Made by a program: the position numbers and the translations under genes. Under the pieces are notes generated by a model. That model did no database searches. It was not told where the DNA came from and saw nothing but the letters and a program-made list of their open reading frames with translations. From a virus: 46,074 bases of DNA. Each line of letters opens with the position of its first letter. Position 1 is the first letter of the stretch. Positions 14,304 through 22,056 of the stretch are shown one piece after another. The DNA is taken from positions 1-46,074 of the IMG/VR virus record IMGVR_UViG_3300025154_000158, one strand, 5' to 3'.

Positions 14304-14923
14304 ACCACAATCTCTCCTTTGTATCTGCGTGCGTTTGTCCAAATTGTCACAGTGTACGGTTTTCGCTCGATAAACTTTACTTTGTGAAAATCGTCAACGC
14401 ATATGAAGCCGCTGTTGTCAGGGCATAGACCTTCAAAAATTCTTTGATGCCATGTGTCCTCATCGTCTTCCTTGACCTCTATAATCTCACCATATTTTGG
14501 TGCCCACTCACGAAGTTCCAGCACTCCACCGTTCTTTTCAAAGCGTGCCTTGTCAACCTCGACCACATAGTCAGGATACGTCTTGAGCCCCTGCACATAC
14601 TCAATGAACGTCTGCGTGCCACGTTTCTTCCTGTGCCATTCGACAAACAATGCATCGCACATGAGGTGCGCCAAGTGTGACAGGCCGGATTCAGGGTCGA
14701 GCTCTTCCTCTTCCACGAAATACTTCACCCAATGGCGCATGATTGCATCTGCATATGCACCGAAGTGCGACACTTTCTTCCAATTGTCCATGGCGTACTT
14801 GGTCTTCGCACCATACTCAAGCACCTTCACGACCTCTTCCAAAGCATCCATTGGAAGCAACGTCCACCGTGTCTTCCCTTTTGTCTCCTTGAATCCTTCA
14901 CTGCTCGTTTTTACTTCACTCAT
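14291..14923 (-). CDS. dATP/dGTP diphosphohydrolase-like protein with extra C-terminal domain
   Basis: A 210-residue protein. Residues 18-95 match the all-alpha dATP/dGTP diphosphohydrolase N-terminal family: LLPMDAL, YGAKTKY (37-43), NW (47-48), RHW (63-65), then D-P-E-S-G-L-x-H-x-x-H (76-86) and D90. The family contains MazZ-type enzymes that trim (d)NTPs. The last 110 residues form an unrelated beta-rich domain. No PurZ gene is seen in the window, so general nucleotide-pool control is the safer reading. It overlaps the following small gene by 13 bp. Confidence 0.8.
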   Translation of the reverse strand: MSEVKTSSEGFKETKGKTRWTLLPMDALEEVVKVLEYGAKTKYAMDNWKKVSHFGAYADAIMRHWVKYFVEEEELDPESGLSHLAHLMCDALFVEWHRKKRGTQTFIEYVQGLKTYPDYVVEVDKARFEKNGGVLELREWAPKYGEIIEVKEDDEDTWHQRIFEGLCPDNSGFICVDDFHKVKFIERKPYTVTIWTNARRYKGEIVVCKY

Positions 14924-15455
14924 GCTGTTTTTCCTTCAAGATAGCCAATTTCTCGTTAGCTTTACGCAGATTTTCCTCTGCCTCCTGCACGTCCTTTTCC
15001 GCATCATCTATGTTCACGTGCTTCATTGCCTCAATCTTCCATGCACTCAGAGCTTCCAACAGACCATATATCTGCTCATCAGTGCAGTAGAACGTGCTGT
15101 TTAGATTGTCATAGAAGAATACAGGTACTTTTTGATGTATCTCATTCAGACCATACTTCCTGTGTGAATCATACTCAGTAAGTGTGTTTATGTACACAGT
15201 CCATAGATATGCATCATGCTCCTTAGAATAATTAATCACATACCTTCTTGAGCCTGATGCAAAGTGACCCCTGCACACGCCGTTGTAAGTCCTGACGGTC
15301 TTGTAGTACTTTGCAACAGTCACCCAATCCTCTTCACCAGTTATCAAGCTTTCTAGAATCTGCTTCGCAAACATGGGATGCTTTTCTGCAAAGGCTGAAG
15401 CCTTTTCCATCTGTGCTCTCATTGTGCTCAACTTCTCTTCACACTCTTTGTTCAT
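14916..15455 (-). CDS. Hypothetical protein with C-terminal coiled coil
   Basis: A 179-residue protein with a helical start, an aromatic/beta-rich centre and a charged coiled-coil end (about 145-177). AAAGGAG lies 5-6 bases before the ATG at 15455; a longer start at 15521 has no site. It overlaps the next gene by 8 bp. No known family. Confidence 0.65.
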   Translation of the reverse strand: MNKECEEKLSTMRAQMEKASAFAEKHPMFAKQILESLITGEEDWVTVAKYYKTVRTYNGVCRGHFASGSRRYVINYSKEHDAYLWTVYINTLTEYDSHRKYGLNEIHQKVPVFFYDNLNSTFYCTDEQIYGLLEALSAWKIEAMKHVNIDDAEKDVQEAEENLRKANEKLAILKEKQHE

Positions 15456-15456
15456 C

Positions 15457-15756
15457 CTATGCTCCTTTTTCTGGTGTCGGGAATGGCGTGACGTTCTCTT
15501 CCACGACCTCTGTGTCGTCACCCTCGGTATTCACATCATCAAACTCAGGGTCTGAGTCCGTGACGAGCGTGTTCTCAATCTTGAGCTGATACAATGTCTG
15601 CATCGGTATGAATATCTCGATGCTCGATGCATCACCGTACAACTTCTTCATCATGCGGAGGTCGAGCTTGACCTTCACTCTCTGCACGTTCACGGATGTC
15701 TCCAAGCTCGCCTTGAAGCACGAGCCTTCAAATTCTTTCACTGGCACTATAGCCAT
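15457..15756 (-). CDS. Small hypothetical protein with acidic C-terminus
   Basis: A 99-residue protein with a beta-type, basic first half (VNVQRVKVKLDLR) and a strongly acidic tail of Asp/Glu/Val/Thr (about 65-90). An acidic tail on a small basic domain is seen in ssDNA-binding proteins, but no OB motif is clear. AAGGAGA precedes the ATG at 15756; a longer start at 15867 is not supported. Confidence 0.6.
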   Translation of the reverse strand: MAIVPVKEFEGSCFKASLETSVNVQRVKVKLDLRMMKKLYGDASSIEIFIPMQTLYQLKIENTLVTDSDPEFDDVNTEGDDTEVVEENVTPFPTPEKGA

Positions 15757-15772
15757 ACGATTCTCCTTAAGT

Positions 15773-15803
15773 GGTGCACGGCACTCAACGAATGACGTGC
15801 ACC
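15773..15803. repeat. Intergenic inverted repeat (8-bp stem)
   Basis: GGTGCACG (15773-15780) and CGTGCACC (15796-15803) with a 15-nt loop, in the 107-bp space upstream of the 99-residue protein. No T-run follows; possible processing hairpin or operator. Confidence 0.6.
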
Positions 15804-15863
15804 GTGTATAATGACCCATGCAACGCATGAGAGGGCAAACATAGATACAACGTGCGTGAGGAC

Positions 15864-17273
15864 TCAAACGCCACGCATGATATCAGCGACCGTTCCTTTC
15901 ACCGAGACCTTCTTGTCATAGTATGGCATGAGCTTTTCCATTCCAGCACTACTGCGTTTTGCCAGCTCAAGGACTTTGTTGCATGTGGATGCGAACTCCT
16001 CAAAGCTCCCACTATCCCAATTGCACAGCGCATCGAGCTCACGTTGCTTCTGTGCCTTTTCTTCAGCCTCAAGCTCCACAATCCGAGCCCTGTATTTCTT
16101 CAGGAGCTCGCTGATAGCATCAAAATCACGCCCAAAGAACGTATTGCGCATGAATGGCATATTGCGCATGAAAGCTGGTGTTGCCTCGCCATTCCCATTG
16201 TCTGCAATGCATATCATGTCTTCCAATGCATCGGCCATGTTTTTCAATGAATCAAGCTCTGCAACGCAGGTCAGTTCAAGCTGAAGTCCTTTCATAAATG
16301 ACAGATATTTCTGCCAGATTTTGTACAATCTCGGCACGTTCCTGTCCTTCGCTCTGAGCTCCACACATAGAGCTTTTTCTTTTTCGCTGAAGGCCTCACG
16401 CATCTTGTTCATCTCCTGTGCTTGCTCATGATTCTCATTCCGTAATGCATTAAGTTCAAGCTCCAAGCTATTCACGTCACCCACCGTTCTCTTTGAACGT
16501 CTCTTGTCAGTCACCTCGTCCCTCCGTATCATCTGAGCATTCTTGTTCATTCCTTCATCCTGCCTTTGCACGTTTTGTGCATCCAGTATAGTTTGCTTTA
16601 TGCCATCAAAAGACGGCTTCAGTCCAGTGCCAAACCAACCTGTAAGAACATGTGGTTCACTGAGTGTCCCGTTGTACAGTCTAGTGCATTCACCAGTCCT
16701 TTTGTTCAAAAGGAAGCCATATAATGAGAATTGTTTGACTCGCTGTGTCTGCGCTTCCAGATTGAATTTGTCACGGAACGGTAGCTTGCCTATTCTTTCC
16801 AACATCTCATGATAGGTGACTGGCTCTATTGGAGCGCATGCGTTGGACACACCAGTGAACACGTTCTCCTTCAGCATCCTCCACCTCTCAAACTCACCAA
16901 TCTCCTTGGCATATCTTGAGGCACTGCCTAGACGTGAATGCACTATGAACCATTGTGCCAAGCTTGGTAAACCAACGTACTCACCATGTGAGCCTAGCCA
17001 GCACTCCTTTGAACCTATCCAACACTCATGTAGCTTGTTGTATGCCATCGTTCCGTTGTACTTGCTTAGAATGCCTAGCACATGCATCTCTTGCTCTGCT
17101 GTTACAGTGTTCTCAAACATACCAGTGCTTCCATGACTCCAATCACCTTCAAGTTCCTTCTTCAAGGCAGACATATCGTGTGACATGTCACGTGCAGCCT
17201 CACCACTCTTTTTTATAAAGTCTTGCAATGTACGTGCACCATCACAAAGCTCTTTAAACGTACACTGTTTCAT
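15864..17273 (-). CDS. Large hypothetical protein with central coiled coil
   Basis: A 469-residue protein, the largest unknown of the leftward operon. Helical N-terminus, a mixed middle with the near-repeat CWIGSKECWLGSHG (about 84-97), a charged coiled-coil zone (about 265-310) and a helical C-terminus with a second small repeat (MRNMPFMRN). No enzyme motif, membrane helix or signal peptide is visible. AGAGGAG precedes the ATG. The repeats look like short local duplications. Possibly a cytoplasmic host-takeover or DNA-associated protein, with no direct evidence. Confidence 0.7.
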   Translation of the reverse strand: MKQCTFKELCDGARTLQDFIKKSGEAARDMSHDMSALKKELEGDWSHGSTGMFENTVTAEQEMHVLGILSKYNGTMAYNKLHECWIGSKECWLGSHGEYVGLPSLAQWFIVHSRLGSASRYAKEIGEFERWRMLKENVFTGVSNACAPIEPVTYHEMLERIGKLPFRDKFNLEAQTQRVKQFSLYGFLLNKRTGECTRLYNGTLSEPHVLTGWFGTGLKPSFDGIKQTILDAQNVQRQDEGMNKNAQMIRRDEVTDKRRSKRTVGDVNSLELELNALRNENHEQAQEMNKMREAFSEKEKALCVELRAKDRNVPRLYKIWQKYLSFMKGLQLELTCVAELDSLKNMADALEDMICIADNGNGEATPAFMRNMPFMRNTFFGRDFDAISELLKKYRARIVELEAEEKAQKQRELDALCNWDSGSFEEFASTCNKVLELAKRSSAGMEKLMPYYDKKVSVKGTVADIMRGV

Positions 17274-17469
17274 GCTTTCTCCTCTGAGCTATGCGCTCCT
17301 TCTTGCTCATCTTCGGCTTTATTCTTGGTTGCACATGGCCAATCCGTGATTGAATCACCGCGACTCCGCACAGCTTACAAATGCCCACGAACCCTTTGCC
17401 CTCGACAAACCTCTTTGTTTCGTCATCAATCTCATGCTTGCAATTGTGAACATACACTTGTTCTGTCAT
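17254..17469 (-). CDS. Small basic CxxC protein
   Basis: A 71-residue basic protein with a C..H pair near the start and CKLC (about 31-34), then a Lys/Arg-rich C-terminus, consistent with a small zinc-binding nucleic-acid protein. AAAGGAG precedes the ATG. It overlaps the large unknown gene by 20 bp. Confidence 0.6.
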   Translation of the reverse strand: MTEQVYVHNCKHEIDDETKRFVEGKGFVGICKLCGVAVIQSRIGHVQPRIKPKMSKKERIAQRRKHETVYV

Positions 17470-17768
17470 GATTGCTCCTTTGGACGCTCGTCCACAAACG
17501 TATCAAAAGTCAAATGCTTTTTGCACAGTGACAAATCAGTTCTTCCTGTCTCTTTGTATGTGCCTGTATCAAAATCGTAATCCTCTTCTGCTGTCGGCTC
17601 TCCGAACAATGGACACCAATCACCACACTGACGGTGAAAGATAGTTGTTGTGTTTGTGTTGTTACCATCAATCTGTGTACTGTCCACAGAGTAAGGACAC
17701 TGCTGGTCTTTTGGTTGATTTCCGTGTACAACGTACAAGAATCCATATCTATCAATCTTCCCTTTCAT
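17466..17768 (-). CDS. Hypothetical protein with scattered cysteines
   Basis: A 100-residue protein with CPYS, QCGDWCPLFG and a later single Cys, plus an acidic middle. Four or more cysteines suggest metal binding. The ATG at 17768 follows AAGGAG within the upstream gene end (17-bp overlap). Not recognised. Confidence 0.6.
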   Translation of the reverse strand: MKGKIDRYGFLYVVHGNQPKDQQCPYSVDSTQIDGNNTNTTTIFHRQCGDWCPLFGEPTAEEDYDFDTGTYKETGRTDLSLCKKHLTFDTFVDERPKEQS

Positions 17769-17943
17769 CTTCACGCTCCTTCGCCACTGATTTAAGCTCT
17801 TTATCAAGTTTTTCAATTGAGTCAAGTAGAGCTTCCTTTGCTATTCCCATAGCTAAGAGCTCAACGACAGTGTTCACAAAACGTGAGCTCAATCTCCTGT
17901 ACCTTCTAAAGCGTATATACTTAGAGACACATATAATCTTCAT
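17752..17943 (-). CDS. Small basic/coiled-coil hypothetical protein
   Basis: A 63-residue protein with an arginine-rich start and a helical, charged C-terminal half. A strong GGAGG lies 7 bases before the ATG at 17943, and the ATG overlaps the stop of the upstream small zinc protein (ATGA), so the two are coupled. An in-frame start at 17994 lies inside that gene and is not needed. Confidence 0.6.
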   Translation of the reverse strand: MKIICVSKYIRFRRYRRLSSRFVNTVVELLAMGIAKEALLDSIEKLDKELKSVAKEREDERED

Positions 17944-18080
17944 TTGTATTCCTCCACCCTTACCGTGCTCATGCAGTATGGACACGTGACACACAAGGCG
18001 TGGTCACTCCAACGTTCAAACGTGTCCTCTTCATCATAGTAGAAGTCGCTTCCACATTCAATACAGCTTGCTACTGGCAT
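17940..18080 (-). CDS. Very small zinc-ribbon protein
   Basis: A 46-residue frame from ATG at 18080 to TGA at 17940. It has two C-x2-C knuckles (CIEC at about 6-9 and CPYC at about 33-36) 23 residues apart, the layout of a rubredoxin- or zinc-ribbon-type site, with an acidic loop between. AGAGG precedes the ATG by 7 bases. It overlaps the genes on both sides by 4 and 10 bp, exactly filling the gap, which supports it as a real gene. Confidence 0.7.
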   Translation of the reverse strand: MPVASCIECGSDFYYDEEDTFERWSDHALCVTCPYCMSTVRVEEYK

Positions 18081-18394
18081 TTCAGTGCCTCTATCTCTCT
18101 TTGAAGCCTCTCAATGAAGTTTTCCCTGCGCTCGATAATCCACTTGAGTTGCTTTATCTCTTCTTGCAATGACCTCTCAGTATTCTTTGCGTATTCTTCA
18201 GTACGCCTCATGGCATCCTTATGCTCACTTTCAAGCATTGTCTTAGGATAGCAGTCAGTCTTTGACTCGTTTGCATACTTCTCATTATCAACACAAGCTT
18301 TCTCAAACTTCTCAAGCTTGCTCTGCATTTCTTCAGTAGCTTGCTCTTGTGTGATAATTTCCATTTCAATCGCTACGTCTATCTGCCAATCCAT
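18071..18394 (-). CDS. Coiled-coil hypothetical protein
   Basis: A 107-residue, strongly charged helical protein (Glu/Lys/Gln rich, heptad pattern in the second half). GGGAGG is 7 bases before the ATG at 18394; the in-frame ATG at 18400 is too close to it. It follows the upstream gene by 2 bases. Function unknown. Confidence 0.6.
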   Translation of the reverse strand: MDWQIDVAIEMEIITQEQATEEMQSKLEKFEKACVDNEKYANESKTDCYPKTMLESEHKDAMRRTEEYAKNTERSLQEEIKQLKWIIERRENFIERLQREIEALKCQ

Positions 18395-18396
18395 CC

Positions 18397-19110
18397 TCAT
18401 GCCTCCCTGCTCACAGGCGAATCATCATCGTCAAAGAACCAATTGTCAGCGAGCTCTTTCCATGAAATACACTTATCACCAGTGTAGGTCAAGCTTACTA
18501 TCTCCACACAAATCTTGTGAAGAGATATTATTTTGTACGACACACTATTTGTTCTATGTATCCACCTCTCACGGTGTGGCTTGAAGGTCTCATAGTCAAA
18601 TGGCACACGCTGTTTTGTCTTTGTTTGTGCTGGTGCGATAATAGTTCCATTGATAGGCTCTATCTTAATACCATACCATACCATGACACCATAAGCTGGC
18701 TTTCCATCCATGAAGTCCTTCATGCTCTCCGGTTTTACAATCACAACTCCACCGGACTCTTTCCTGATGAACACACGTATAAACGTTTTTGTCATGTAAT
18801 GAACAAGTATGAGCTCACCAAACTTCGGAGTCCATGTGCTATCATTCTGCACATCACAATGCGGTGTCGCTTCCTTGAGCTCAAGCTGTGTCTCCACGTA
18901 TGGTGCGATGAATCGCACACGCCTCTTTGTCATGCCATTCATGACCAGAAAGTGATAGAGCACGTTTTTGTGAGGGTCTATTCCGTCTAATATTCCTACT
19001 TTTGCATCACTTCCATCATACTTGATGAATCCAATCACACTCTTTCCAATCAAACTCCTAACTTCCTGTGAAGTCGCATCCCAAATCACCTTGCTCTTGT
19101 CGATTTTCAT
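18397..19110 (-). CDS. Hypothetical beta-rich protein, possibly related to 19980-20798
   Basis: A 237-residue protein with no named domain. The segment around residues 90-115 (PKFGELILVHYMTKTFIRV) resembles the repeat unit of the 272-residue neighbour (GDRVLVRDHDYDKWVERTF), suggesting a shared small beta domain. AAGGAG precedes the ATG by 7 bases. No membrane or signal segment. Confidence 0.65.
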   Translation of the reverse strand: MKIDKSKVIWDATSQEVRSLIGKSVIGFIKYDGSDAKVGILDGIDPHKNVLYHFLVMNGMTKRRVRFIAPYVETQLELKEATPHCDVQNDSTWTPKFGELILVHYMTKTFIRVFIRKESGGVVIVKPESMKDFMDGKPAYGVMVWYGIKIEPINGTIIAPAQTKTKQRVPFDYETFKPHRERWIHRTNSVSYKIISLHKICVEIVSLTYTGDKCISWKELADNWFFDDDDSPVSREA

Positions 19111-19120
19111 GTTGGTCTCC

Positions 19121-19507
19121 TTACCATGTAAACCAGAATACTATACGACAATCTTCTATTGTACGCGGAAGATTGAATATGTCCTTGTGCAATACATCCT
19201 GCACAAATCTGCTGTACAGAGGTCTGAACATCGTGCTCTTGACGAGTTTTTCAGCAATCCTCTTGCGCTCCACAAGCCACACACGAAGTTGCTCACACTC
19301 TTCACGACCAATGCACCCAATATCCTTGCCTTCATCTTCTTCCAAAGCATACTGTGTCGCTGGATTCAAGTCAACAGGCTTTGTTTTTGACAGAAGTTGC
19401 AGTTGGTCATAGAAAAGTCCCCAACGCTCAGTATCAAAGTAATTTGTGCCATGTTCCCATCTTCCGTTCATGAATAACTCGGTGTGCACATAAATATCTA
19501 TTCCCAT
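19121..19507 (-). CDS. Hypothetical protein
   Basis: A 128-residue soluble protein, aromatic-rich at both ends (beginning MGIDIYVHTELF), helical in the middle (CEQLRVWLVERKRIAEKL). AGGAGA precedes the ATG by 7 bases. It resembles other unnamed phage early proteins only in general character. Confidence 0.6.
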   Translation of the reverse strand: MGIDIYVHTELFMNGRWEHGTNYFDTERWGLFYDQLQLLSKTKPVDLNPATQYALEEDEGKDIGCIGREECEQLRVWLVERKRIAEKLVKSTMFRPLYSRFVQDVLHKDIFNLPRTIEDCRIVFWFTW

Positions 19508-19516
19508 ACAAATCTC

Positions 19517-19987
19517 CTATTCGTGAGGATACGGGTCGTCATTGACCTCGCATCCAATCTTCTCCAACAAACTCAAGTGCACACGCTTGCTCACCCTATC
19601 ATGAACAATGTGTGCATATCCACCATTGATGCACGCCACACGCCAAACCGTTCCAGCGTATCTCACAAACTCGTCAGGTGCAAACTGCTGGTGCGCATAC
19701 AATTTATCCATGTCGTGCACTCCTGTGTCCTCGTCAATCACGTTGATTTTCACTTTGCCCTCCCTGTATTCTTCAACTTCACAGCACATGTACTGCTTGC
19801 ATTCCTTGAACGTCCTGCCAATCTTCAGGTATCCAATCAAATCAAGATATCCACCTTCGCGTTCCTGTAGGATGCACCTGCCATTTATAAGCTCACCTGT
19901 TGATTTGTCCCTGAACCTTGCGAACGGATAGCATTCATTGGAAGGTCTTCCGAGCCACGTTCCGTCTGCAAGCTGTATGTTAGGCAT
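19517..19987 (-). CDS. Hypothetical protein
   Basis: A 156-residue soluble protein, beta-rich with scattered cysteines (a CC pair near 68). AAGGAA precedes the ATG. It overlaps the upstream gene by 8 bp and sits 9 bp before the next, as in the rest of this operon. Not recognised. Confidence 0.6.
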   Translation of the reverse strand: MPNIQLADGTWLGRPSNECYPFARFRDKSTGELINGRCILQEREGGYLDLIGYLKIGRTFKECKQYMCCEVEEYREGKVKINVIDEDTGVHDMDKLYAHQQFAPDEFVRYAGTVWRVACINGGYAHIVHDRVSKRVHLSLLEKIGCEVNDDPYPHE

Positions 19988-20798
19988 TGCGTGTTTCCTT
20001 ATTCAATGGAACAATCTCGACAGGTAAATCCAGAGTTACATGATCAAACAGAGCACTGCCATCCTGATTGTGCGGGACGCATATTGTTCCATTCCCATAA
20101 TTCACAATCTTATTGTCAGACGTCACAAGACGCGCACCGAGAGTGCCACATTCAACGTGCAGTGTTACTGTTTCACGTGGTGGCATAGGCTCTGCGTTCA
20201 CATAGTCTACTAATTCAAAAGGCTTTCCGTTAAAATACTCTTTCTCAAAATTGCCTGCAACACAGACATATGGTGCTCTTGCACCTTCAATATAGCCCAT
20301 GAATACACGCTCTTTCTTATTGTTGCCATTGGCATCCCATACCAAAATCCGTTCACCACGATTGAAAGGACACTTTGATGTAGCAATTGCATCGGTCAGT
20401 GGCTTCACGTATTTCCACCAAATTCCACTGACACGTTCACCCTTGTTGAAATTTTCCTCAGCAAGGTTGCCGACACAGGAGACTCCATCTTCCTGATATT
20501 CCAGAAATGTACGCTCAACCCATTTGTCATAATCATGGTCACGCACCAGCACCCTGTCACCACGCTTGAACAAGCATGCTGAATCGACTTCATAAAAGTC
20601 GTCAAGATTTCCCCAATTCCAATCATATTGCTGAGGGTCATCTTCAAACACAGCACAATGCATACTGAAGTTAAGCGTTGTCTTTGTGCATTTATGTGGC
20701 TTGCCATCCATCATGAACGTCATGCTTTTATGATTCCAATTTGGCTGAATCACGCCTTGATACCTATACCATTTTCCTTCTTCAAATTTAGTAATCAT
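19980..20798 (-). CDS. Hypothetical protein with internal tandem duplication
   Basis: A 272-residue protein containing two copies of a unit of about 65 residues. Copy 1 (from about 96) has RGDRVLVRD, ERTFLEYQEDG, CVGNLAEENFNKG; copy 2 (from about 165) has RGERILVWD, ERVFMGYIEGA, CVAGNFEKEYFNG. The units look like small beta barrels with a conserved (R/K)G-(D/E)-R-(I/V)-LV start. AAGGAGG lies 4-5 bases before the ATG at 20798; a longer start at 20861 is not supported. Role unknown. Confidence 0.65.
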   Translation of the reverse strand: MITKFEEGKWYRYQGVIQPNWNHKSMTFMMDGKPHKCTKTTLNFSMHCAVFEDDPQQYDWNWGNLDDFYEVDSACLFKRGDRVLVRDHDYDKWVERTFLEYQEDGVSCVGNLAEENFNKGERVSGIWWKYVKPLTDAIATSKCPFNRGERILVWDANGNNKKERVFMGYIEGARAPYVCVAGNFEKEYFNGKPFELVDYVNAEPMPPRETVTLHVECGTLGARLVTSDNKIVNYGNGTICVPHNQDGSALFDHVTLDLPVEIVPLNKETRNA

Positions 20799-20820
20799 TT
20801 GTCCTCCTTGTGTCATAATT

Positions 20821-20852
20821 GGTGTGGCACACCCTGTACGATGCACCACACC
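20821..20852. repeat. Intergenic inverted repeat (7-bp stem)
   Basis: GGTGTGG (20821-20827) and CCACACC (20846-20852) flank an 18-nt loop, between the tRNA-like element and the 272-residue protein gene. Possible RNA processing hairpin. Confidence 0.55.
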
Positions 20853-20911
20853 CCGAACCATGAGACCACGGATAATCGATGTGATAAGTCACTCATACGA
20901 GCAGACTTTAT

Positions 20912-21004
20912 GTGGACGGTAGGACTTGAACCTACATCTCTGTTGCTTCCGAGTGTAACAGCACTCTCCGCTGGCCAGTATGTTGCCAGTTACACCACGT
21001 CCAC
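20912..21004 (-). tRNA. tRNA-like element, anticodon unassigned (93 nt)
   Basis: On the minus strand the ends pair as a perfect 7-bp acceptor stem (GTGGACG with CGTCCAC). Next to the 3' arm is a perfect T-arm, GTAGG-TTCAAGT-CCTAC, and after the 5' arm a D-like arm GTGT...ACAT with GG in the loop. The middle does not fold normally: CTGTT pairs with AACAG around a 12-nt loop, and about 17 extra bases lie before it. No CCA is encoded. It may be an unusual type II tRNA, a decayed tRNA or a tRNA mimic. Confidence 0.5.
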
Positions 21005-21018
21005 TATGAACTATCTCT

Positions 21019-21321
21019 TCACAGCATGACACCATTGCCATGCACTGCAATCTCATTGAACACGTTTCTCCAATATGCACAGCCCTCGTTGCTTGTTGTC
21101 CATAAGAATGCATGCAACAACAGGTACATGTCCAATCGGCTCTTGTGACACTCCACAATCTTCTTGACTCTCAGTGCAAGCTCCACGTCACATGCATCCA
21201 TGATGTTTGCGATGAATGCACGCCGAACGCCGTATGACAATTTCTTCCAATCATCAAACTTATGCAACTGGTACACCACCGTTGCATGCATCTGCTTTCT
21301 TGTTCGTAGCGCATCTTTCAT
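21019..21321 (-). CDS. Hypothetical protein
   Basis: A 100-residue, mainly helical, basic protein with no motif I recognise. GGGAG precedes the ATG by 8 bases. It ends 15 bp before the tRNA-like element and overlaps the upstream gene by 4 bp. Confidence 0.6.
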   Translation of the reverse strand: MKDALRTRKQMHATVVYQLHKFDDWKKLSYGVRRAFIANIMDACDVELALRVKKIVECHKSRLDMYLLLHAFLWTTSNEGCAYWRNVFNEIAVHGNGVML

Positions 21322-21515
21322 TTGAATGCTCCCTTTTTATGTTTTAAGCTCAGCACAGACATCAAGATTGCTACGCTTGCATAGTCTAAATCAGTTTCAG
21401 GCTCACGAAAGTTTATGTACGTGCACTTCCCTACTTTATCATTTTTACGGTGAGCCTTATCCATTGAATTTATCTTCTTTCGCATTGTAAACTCATCTGC
21501 ACTAAGTCTCTTCAT
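21318..21515 (-). CDS. Small basic hypothetical protein
   Basis: A 65-residue protein, lysine-rich in the first half with a hydrophobic helical segment (YASVAILMSVLSL) near the end. AAGGTGG precedes the ATG by 7 bases. It overlaps both neighbours by 4 bp. Confidence 0.6.
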   Translation of the reverse strand: MKRLSADEFTMRKKINSMDKAHRKNDKVGKCTYINFREPETDLDYASVAILMSVLSLKHKKGAFK

Positions 21516-22024
21516 TTGGATTCCACCTTGCGCTTCAGCAGTCTCTTCACAGCGTGCAGGTTGCAGTGATATGCATCCTCATACATCTTCATCACACGCT
21601 CCACATCTTGGTCTGAGAACTCGTACAGGCCATCACCTACAGGCTTCGTGCAGTCCTGATAGTATGACTTACTGCACACCTCGTGCGCTCCGTCCCATAG
21701 CGTGTACTCATCGCCTTCACGGAACACTAAGATTACTTTTCCATCCAAGTCATAGCGCACGGCGCACTCCAAGACTTCTATGAACATGACTTCATCTTTA
21801 TCTGGTCTGTTTCGGTGACTGCATGATTCGTGGATACTTGGCGCTATATCCGTATTACAATCAACAATGCTACTCATGAAATAGCATAGGTTGCATGATT
21901 GTATTCCGTTCTTAAACTTTGCAGGTCTGTCACAGCTATCAGCCACCAACAATCTCACGCTCTTTTTCTCAAATTTGTTATAGTATGTGAACACTTCTCC
22001 GACCTTGTGAAACTTTCTCTTCAT
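21512..22024 (-). CDS. Cysteine-containing hypothetical protein
   Basis: A 170-residue protein with a beta-rich first part, a CNLCYF motif near residue 44 and further Cys/His (CNTD, CSH) that could complete a zinc site, and a helical C-terminus. AAGGAGC precedes the ATG at 22024 by 7 bases; a start at 22054 is not needed. Not recognised. Confidence 0.6.
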   Translation of the reverse strand: MKRKFHKVGEVFTYYNKFEKKSVRLLVADSCDRPAKFKNGIQSCNLCYFMSSIVDCNTDIAPSIHESCSHRNRPDKDEVMFIEVLECAVRYDLDGKVILVFREGDEYTLWDGAHEVCSKSYYQDCTKPVGDGLYEFSDQDVERVMKMYEDAYHCNLHAVKRLLKRKVESK

Positions 22025-22056
22025 AGTATGCTCCTTATTTGATACGTGATACAATT

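Noticed and set aside
13469-14923. Z-genome (2-aminoadenine) phage
   Set aside because: No PurZ or DatZ gene in the window; the diphosphohydrolase and PolA alone are not enough.
20912-21004. Selenocysteine tRNA, because of the 93-nt length
   Set aside because: No TCA anticodon loop and no 8-bp acceptor or long D stem.
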